From Acinetobacter sp. NIPH 2100 (GTDB lineage: Bacteria > Pseudomonadota > Gammaproteobacteria > Pseudomonadales > Moraxellaceae): DNA of 64,000 nucleotides. Of this stretch, positions 60,243 to 64,000 are shown piece by piece; positions within the stretch are counted from its first letter, which is position 1; every line of letters begins with the position of its first letter. The stretch is taken from NCBI RefSeq assembly GCF_000369805.1, contig NZ_KB850224.1, forward strand, positions 3,207,021-3,271,020. The letters run 5' to 3'. A program made the translations under genes and the position numbers. The notes under the pieces were generated by a model. It was not told the origin of the DNA and searched no databases. It saw nothing but the letters and a program-made list of their open reading frames with translations.

Positions 60243-62024
60243 ATGCCAATTTACAATGCTCCTTTAGCAGACATGAAATTCATCTTAAATGATGTATTTA
60301 AAGCAGAACAATTTTGGCAGTCTAATGAGAAACTTGCTCATGTAGATGCTGCAACGGCTGAAGCAATTTTAGAAGAAATGGCGAAGTTTGCCCAAAATGT
60401 GACACATCCGTTAAACCGTACGGGTGATGAAGAAGGCGCACGTTGGGAAAATGGCGAAGTTTTCACCCCTGCAGGCTTCAAAGAAGCATTCCGTCAATAT
60501 GCTGATGGCGGCTGGATCGGCTTAGGTGCAGATGAGGAATGGGGCGGTCAGGCCATGCCGAAAATGCTGACTGTACTGTCTGATGAAATGCTATTCGCGA
60601 CCAATCCATCATTCATGCTCTACCCGCTTCTTTCTGTGGGTGCAGGTATGGCCTTAAACAGCTATGCATCACAAGAGCAAAAAGAAACTTTTTTACCTAA
60701 AATCTACTCTGGCGAATGGTCAGGCACCATGTGCTTAACTGAACCACATGCAGGTACAGATTTAGGGATTATTAAGACTAAAGCTGAGCCTAATGAAGAT
60801 GGTACTTACAACATTACGGGTACGAAAATCTTCATCACTGGTGGTGATAACGATTTAGCTGAAAACATCATTCACTTGGTCCTTGCGAAGACACCAAATG
60901 CACCTGCGGGTTCACGTGGTATCTCGTTATTCATCGTACCTAAATTCTTGGTGAATGCAGATGGTTCTTTAGGTGAACGTAACCCAGTTGGCCCAGGTTC
61001 TATCGAACACAAGATGGGGATTAAAGCTTCTGCAACTTGCGTGATGAACTTTGATGGTGCGAAAGGTTACCTTGTTGGTAAAGAAAACGAAGGTCTTGCT
61101 GCGATGTTCGTCATGATGAACTACGAACGTTTGTCGATGGGTATTCAAGGTCTCGGTGCTTCTGAATTTGCTTATCAAAATGCAGCACAATACGCGACTG
61201 ACCGTTTACAAGGTCGTAGTGCAACAGGTGTTCAATCACCAAACAAACCAGCGGACAGCATTCTAGTTCACGGTGATGTGCGTCGTATGTTACTTAACGT
61301 ACGTGCCAACAACGAAGCATCACGCGCATTTGCAGTCTATGTGGGTCAACAACTAGATATCACCAAGTTCTCAACTGATGCGGAAGCTGTAAAGCAAGCG
61401 AACAACCGTGTTGCGCTGTTAACACCAATCGCAAAAGCTTACCTCACTGATACTGCATTCCAAGCAACCTTAGATGCACAAATGGTGTTTGGCGGTCACG
61501 GTTATATCCGTGAATGGGGTATGGAACAATGTATCCGTGATCTTCGTATTGCTCAGATTTACGAAGGGACAAATGGCGTTCAGTCTCAAGATTTAATTGG
61601 TCGTAAAACGATTAAATGTGGCGGTGCATTCATTGCTGAGTACATCACTGAAATTCGTGACTTTGCCAACGCATTAGATACTGACTTAAACTTCATTAAA
61701 GATGCCACTTTAGATGCGGCAACTGAAATTGAAGCAATCACTCAATTCGTCATTGAGCAAGCAGCTGAAAACGTAGATTTCCCGAATGCTGCTGCGGTTG
61801 ATTACTTACATGCCGTTGGTTTACTCAGCTTTGCATATATGTTTGCAAAAATCGCTGCTGCTGCAAAAGACAAGTCTGGTGATTTCTACCAGAACAAAGT
61901 TGCTTTAGCACAATACTTTGTAGACCGTATCTTGCCTGAATTAGACGCGCGTTTAGCGAAAATCAAAGCGGGTTCTGACTTGATCATGAACTTCAGCGAA
62001 GATTACTTCACTAATCAAGCTTAA
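60243..62024 (+). CDS. Acyl-CoA dehydrogenase (long, DmdC-like C-terminal domain), paralogue 2
   Basis: 593 residues, clearly paralogous to the preceding gene from start (MPIYNAPLADMKFILNDVF vs MPQYKAPLRDMQFVLHELL) to the C-terminal domain. Motifs: MCLTEPHAGTDLGIIKTKA, EHKMGIKASATCVMNFDGAKG and VFGGHGYIREWGMEQCIRDLRI. The catalytic Glu is in YEGTNGVQSQDLIGRK. Same reaction class with unknown chain specificity. The ATG has AAGGGAA upstream. The terminator between the copies means separate transcripts. Confidence 0.92.
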   Translation: MPIYNAPLADMKFILNDVFKAEQFWQSNEKLAHVDAATAEAILEEMAKFAQNVTHPLNRTGDEEGARWENGEVFTPAGFKEAFRQYADGGWIGLGADEEWGGQAMPKMLTVLSDEMLFATNPSFMLYPLLSVGAGMALNSYASQEQKETFLPKIYSGEWSGTMCLTEPHAGTDLGIIKTKAEPNEDGTYNITGTKIFITGGDNDLAENIIHLVLAKTPNAPAGSRGISLFIVPKFLVNADGSLGERNPVGPGSIEHKMGIKASATCVMNFDGAKGYLVGKENEGLAAMFVMMNYERLSMGIQGLGASEFAYQNAAQYATDRLQGRSATGVQSPNKPADSILVHGDVRRMLLNVRANNEASRAFAVYVGQQLDITKFSTDAEAVKQANNRVALLTPIAKAYLTDTAFQATLDAQMVFGGHGYIREWGMEQCIRDLRIAQIYEGTNGVQSQDLIGRKTIKCGGAFIAEYITEIRDFANALDTDLNFIKDATLDAATEIEAITQFVIEQAAENVDFPNAAAVDYLHAVGLLSFAYMFAKIAAAAKDKSGDFYQNKVALAQYFVDRILPELDARLAKIKAGSDLIMNFSEDYFTNQA

Positions 62025-62040
62025 TTTAGTTTGCTAATAA

Positions 62041-62077
62041 AAACTGCCTCAGTCATTTGGTTGAGGCAGTTTTTTTA
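62041..62077 (+). terminator. Terminator after acyl-CoA dehydrogenase 2
   Basis: AAACTGCCTCA (62041-62051) and TGAGGCAGTTT (62062-62072), 11-bp stem with T7 tail. Confidence 0.88.
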
Positions 62078-62145
62078 TGGCTATAATAAAACCAGCATAA
62101 AACTTGCATAACATTCTAATGATCTTGTCGAGAATATAAATCTCT

Positions 62146-62643
62146 ATGTCGAACTCTAAAGAGAAGCTTGAAGGCTTACCTCGTCTACTTGACCGCTTTG
62201 GTCACTACGCAGTTGAAGCTTTTCATTACTTAGCCTTGTTTATTATTGGCTGTATGATTGCATGGTCAGCCGTGCATACTGTTATTGAAATTCTGACAGT
62301 TAAACAATACGCCACCATTGATGACATCTTGCTGCTGTTTATCTATCTAGAATTAGGTGCCATGGTCGGGATTTATTTCAAAACTAATCATATGCCAGTG
62401 CGCTTTCTGATCTATGTCGCGATTACTGCACTGACCCGATTACTGATTGCCGATATTCAGCACAATCATAAAGCATCGATGGATTTGGTGATTACCACAG
62501 GTTCGATCTTAATTTTAGCGTTTGCAATTCTGGTGGTACGTTTTGCGTCGTGGAACTACCCTTCTGTAATCCGTGGTAAAGATCAAGAACAACAATTGCC
62601 TTCCAACAAAACCCCTCGACCACAAGACGATGAGTTAGCATAA
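62146..62643 (+). CDS. psiE: PsiE-family phosphate-starvation-inducible membrane protein
   Basis: 165 residues with four membrane helices (~25-48, 58-78, 87-104, 112-132). PsiE signatures: HYLALFIIGCMIAWSAVHTVIEIL, DDILLLFIYLELGAMVGIYF, HMPVRFLIYVAITALTR and VRFASWNYPSVIRG. PsiE is an inner-membrane protein induced by phosphate starvation in E. coli; its activity is unknown. No Pho box was identified upstream by eye. Confidence 0.87.
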   Translation: MSNSKEKLEGLPRLLDRFGHYAVEAFHYLALFIIGCMIAWSAVHTVIEILTVKQYATIDDILLLFIYLELGAMVGIYFKTNHMPVRFLIYVAITALTRLLIADIQHNHKASMDLVITTGSILILAFAILVVRFASWNYPSVIRGKDQEQQLPSNKTPRPQDDELA

Positions 62644-62645
62644 AC

Positions 62646-62676
62646 AAAAAAAGCAGGCGGGTTGCCTGCTTTTTTA
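62646..62676. terminator. Bidirectional terminator
   Basis: AAAGCAGGC and GCCTGCTTT with loop GGGTT, A-run and T-run at the ends, between convergent psiE and the RcnB-like gene. Confidence 0.88.
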
Positions 62677-62685
62677 TTGCTTCGT

Positions 62686-63081
62686 TTAAGCCACTCGGAA
62701 CACGCGATATTTGGAATCAACCAGTACATATTTGCCTTGTACTTGCATCCAGTTATAGCCACGAGGTGGTTCATATAAACGGTGGGTACGATAGTTCGAA
62801 ACCACATAGCGGTTACTACGGAATTCTGAAGGTAAACGCTCACCACGCTTGAAGTTAATACGTTGACCATAATGATTACCACGATCACCATTGGACCAGC
62901 GTGGTTGTTCACGATGATCATAACGGTGGTCATAACGGTGGTCATAACGGTGGTCATAACGATCATAGCGGTTATCGTAGCGATCTTTATGATCATGATT
63001 CCAACGATTTGAATCCGCCATGGCCGAGGCAGATACACCGAGCATAAGGGTTGATACAAGCAATACCACTGTCTTTTTCAT
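62686..63081 (-). CDS. RcnB-family periplasmic protein with tandem RYDH repeat
   Basis: 131 residues from the ATG at 63081 (an upstream extension has no signal peptide and is rejected). The signal peptide ends at SAMA|DS. A His/Arg/Tyr-rich region carries several YDHR units encoded by a 12-bp tandem repeat. The RcnB domain follows: FKRGERLPSEFRSNRYVVSNYRTHRLYEPPRGYNWMQVQGKYVLVD. RcnB binds Ni/Co homeostasis in E. coli, and the RxERLP...Y..YRLxPPPxGxxW pattern is the family core. Whether this copy handles metal is unknown. Confidence 0.85.
   Translation of the reverse strand: MKKTVVLLVSTLMLGVSASAMADSNRWNHDHKDRYDNRYDRYDHRYDHRYDHRYDHREQPRWSNGDRGNHYGQRINFKRGERLPSEFRSNRYVVSNYRTHRLYEPPRGYNWMQVQGKYVLVDSKYRVFRVA
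62910..62965 (-). repeat. 12-bp tandem repeat encoding YDHR units
   Basis: Four tandem units of the form GGTGGTCATAAC (one degenerate, GATGATCATAAC) on the plus strand, encoding the RYDH repeat of the RcnB-like protein. They are prone to slippage by nature. Confidence 0.8.
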
Positions 63082-63234
63082 TGTTTGATCCTCTGTTTTT
63101 CGATCTGAGATCAGATTAAGAAAAACTCTGGGAGAAAGCATGAATAAAACCCGCGACATTGCAAAGCTTTGTAATGAATAGCGAGAAATTATGGAGAACA
63201 CACTCCATACTACTTTGAAAAAAACGATTTCAAA

Positions 63235-63726
63235 TCAGCGAATAATCTCAATCGTAAAATTATCATCAGTCACTAAAAGATAACGTCCATCCACAACCAC
63301 CCAATGTCGACCACGCGGTGGTTCCCGCAACGAATAATAGCCCCAGTCCCGAACCACATAACGTTCGCTACGGAACTCACCTGGTAATTCATTCCCGACC
63401 ACAAAAGACTCACGACGATAGCTACGCTCATATTGAGTCTCTGGATAATATTCGATACGAACGCCAGGTCGATGATTTGGATGAGGATAGTAGTTATTTT
63501 GATTGGGCTGGTAATAATAGCCTTTCGGTGGCGCTGTCGGTGTAGAGCGCTGATTAGAGAACGCAAATGGATCTTGTGCGGGTTGCTGATATGTAGGAGA
63601 AGTCTGATGATAAGAACGACGCTCGACCCCGCTATAGCCACTCCACGCATTGTCCGCAAATACCATCACAGGGAGATAGCCCAGCATAGCGGTCAAGCCA
63701 TAGCTATAAAGTTTAGTGTGCTTCAT
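63235..63726 (-). CDS. RcnB-family periplasmic protein, paralogue 2
   Basis: 163 residues. The signal peptide is MKHTKLYSYGLTAMLGYLPV with a cleavage region FADNA. A Pro/Gln/Tyr-rich linker (~30-100) is followed by the RcnB core VVGNELPGEFRSERYVVRDWGYYSLREPPRGRHWVVVDGRYLLV. Same strand as the first RcnB-like gene, 153 bases upstream; probably a tandem duplication. Function unknown. Confidence 0.84.
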   Translation of the reverse strand: MKHTKLYSYGLTAMLGYLPVMVFADNAWSGYSGVERRSYHQTSPTYQQPAQDPFAFSNQRSTPTAPPKGYYYQPNQNNYYPHPNHRPGVRIEYYPETQYERSYRRESFVVGNELPGEFRSERYVVRDWGYYSLREPPRGRHWVVVDGRYLLVTDDNFTIEIIR

Positions 63727-63895
63727 CGAGGTCTCCCAAAATCAGAGTATCTCTTTATTTTAGAATAAAAAATAAACAGCACTGTTGTAATAATATTTTT
63801 TCAGATTAACTGTCCAATTCCTGAGATAAACTGCATCTACCTGTATCCTTGCCTAGATATGCTAAAATCATTTTTTTGCTTTTGAGACAACATCT

Positions 63896-64000
63896 GTGGC
63901 TGAAATGAATTTTGATCGTCTTTATCAGTTCTTTTGCAAAGTTCCGAGTGTACAAGAAGCGCGAATTGTTGCGCATGGTGCTGATGGTCAACATGCATGG
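63896..64000 (+). CDS. Unidentified partial gene, 3' end beyond window
   Basis: An open frame reaches the window end from a GTG at 63896 or ATG at 63905: about 32 codons, reading MNFDRLYQFFCKVPSVQEA and on. No family was recognised, and there is no stop before base 64000. A promoter-like TATGCTAAAAT precedes it. It may be a true gene, judged from AT-rich leader and frame only. Confidence 0.4.
   Translation, partial: MAEMNFDRLYQFFCKVPSVQEARIVAHGADGQHAW

Noticed and set aside
62910..62965. CRISPR-like short repeat.
   Set aside because: The 12-bp units are contiguous, in frame and encode YDHR; there are no spacers.

Overview
The window looks like a chromosomal segment of an Acinetobacter species (Gammaproteobacteria, Moraxellaceae), roughly 40% G+C. 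The support is a membrane-bound PQQ glucose dehydrogenase of the 801-residue Acinetobacter type next to an OprB porin, an OmpA-type porin, a BaeS/BaeR two-component pair, LpxO, SelO and many beta-oxidation enzymes. Most of it is ordinary core genome. No tRNA, rRNA, CRISPR array, insertion sequence or prophage was seen.

Layout. 1-6.4 kb: the 5' part of ompA (minus), a FimT/GspH-type pseudopilin, a thiolase, a VOC protein, a low-G+C pair (SMR transporter plus a SieB-like membrane protein) and a sulfite/nitrite reductase coupled to a DUF934 gene. 6.5-12.8 kb: gcd, oprB, an AMACR-like CoA-transferase and a divergent AraC regulator. 12.9-15.5 kb: GNAT, Nudix, a P-loop kinase and a lipoprotein of the agmatine/peptidylarginine deiminase family. 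15.7-19.1 kb: a thiolase/FadB-type beta-oxidation pair. 19.2-26.3 kb: two paralogous small membrane proteins flanking a patatin, a methyltransferase/GNAT pair, HlyIII, an MHS-type transporter, LpxO and a small secreted protein. 26.3-32.9 kb: secA, 1-Cys peroxiredoxin, a hairpin-rich repeat region, an MBL hydrolase coupled to a phosphatase lipoprotein, and an unknown protein.

33-37.1 kb: trpA-accD-folC-SPOR (dedD-like), all overlapping by 4 bp. 37.3-44.6 kb: NhaC-type antiporter, AraC regulator, di-iron hydrolase-like protein, DUF2804, a 5'-nucleotidase lipoprotein and DUF1543. This block separates trpA from trpF-trpB (44.6-46.5 kb). 46.5-50.1 kb: a sigma70-like promoter and cobalamin riboswitch driving btuB, followed by a PduO-type adenosyltransferase and a glycerophosphodiesterase. 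50.1-54.3 kb: META-domain lipoprotein, fatty-acid desaturase, selO and an L,D-transpeptidase. 54.3-55.1 kb: a gene-free stretch with three tandem copies of a ~179-bp repeat and a cluster of DnaA boxes. 55.1-58 kb: baeS-baeR and a divergent Spy-like lipoprotein. 58.3-64 kb: two tandem acyl-CoA dehydrogenases, PsiE, two RcnB-family proteins and the start of an unidentified gene.

The least explained material is non-coding. The 54.5-55.07 kb tandem array carries four perfect DnaA boxes, and hairpin-rich intergenic elements at 30.1-30.3 kb and 38.7-38.84 kb share the word GCGACTAAAGC with it. The more interesting coding items are the SMR protein with Asp in place of the essential Glu beside a SieB-like gene, the paired EPDYMP microproteins around a patatin, and the Spy-like lipoprotein divergent from baeSR.
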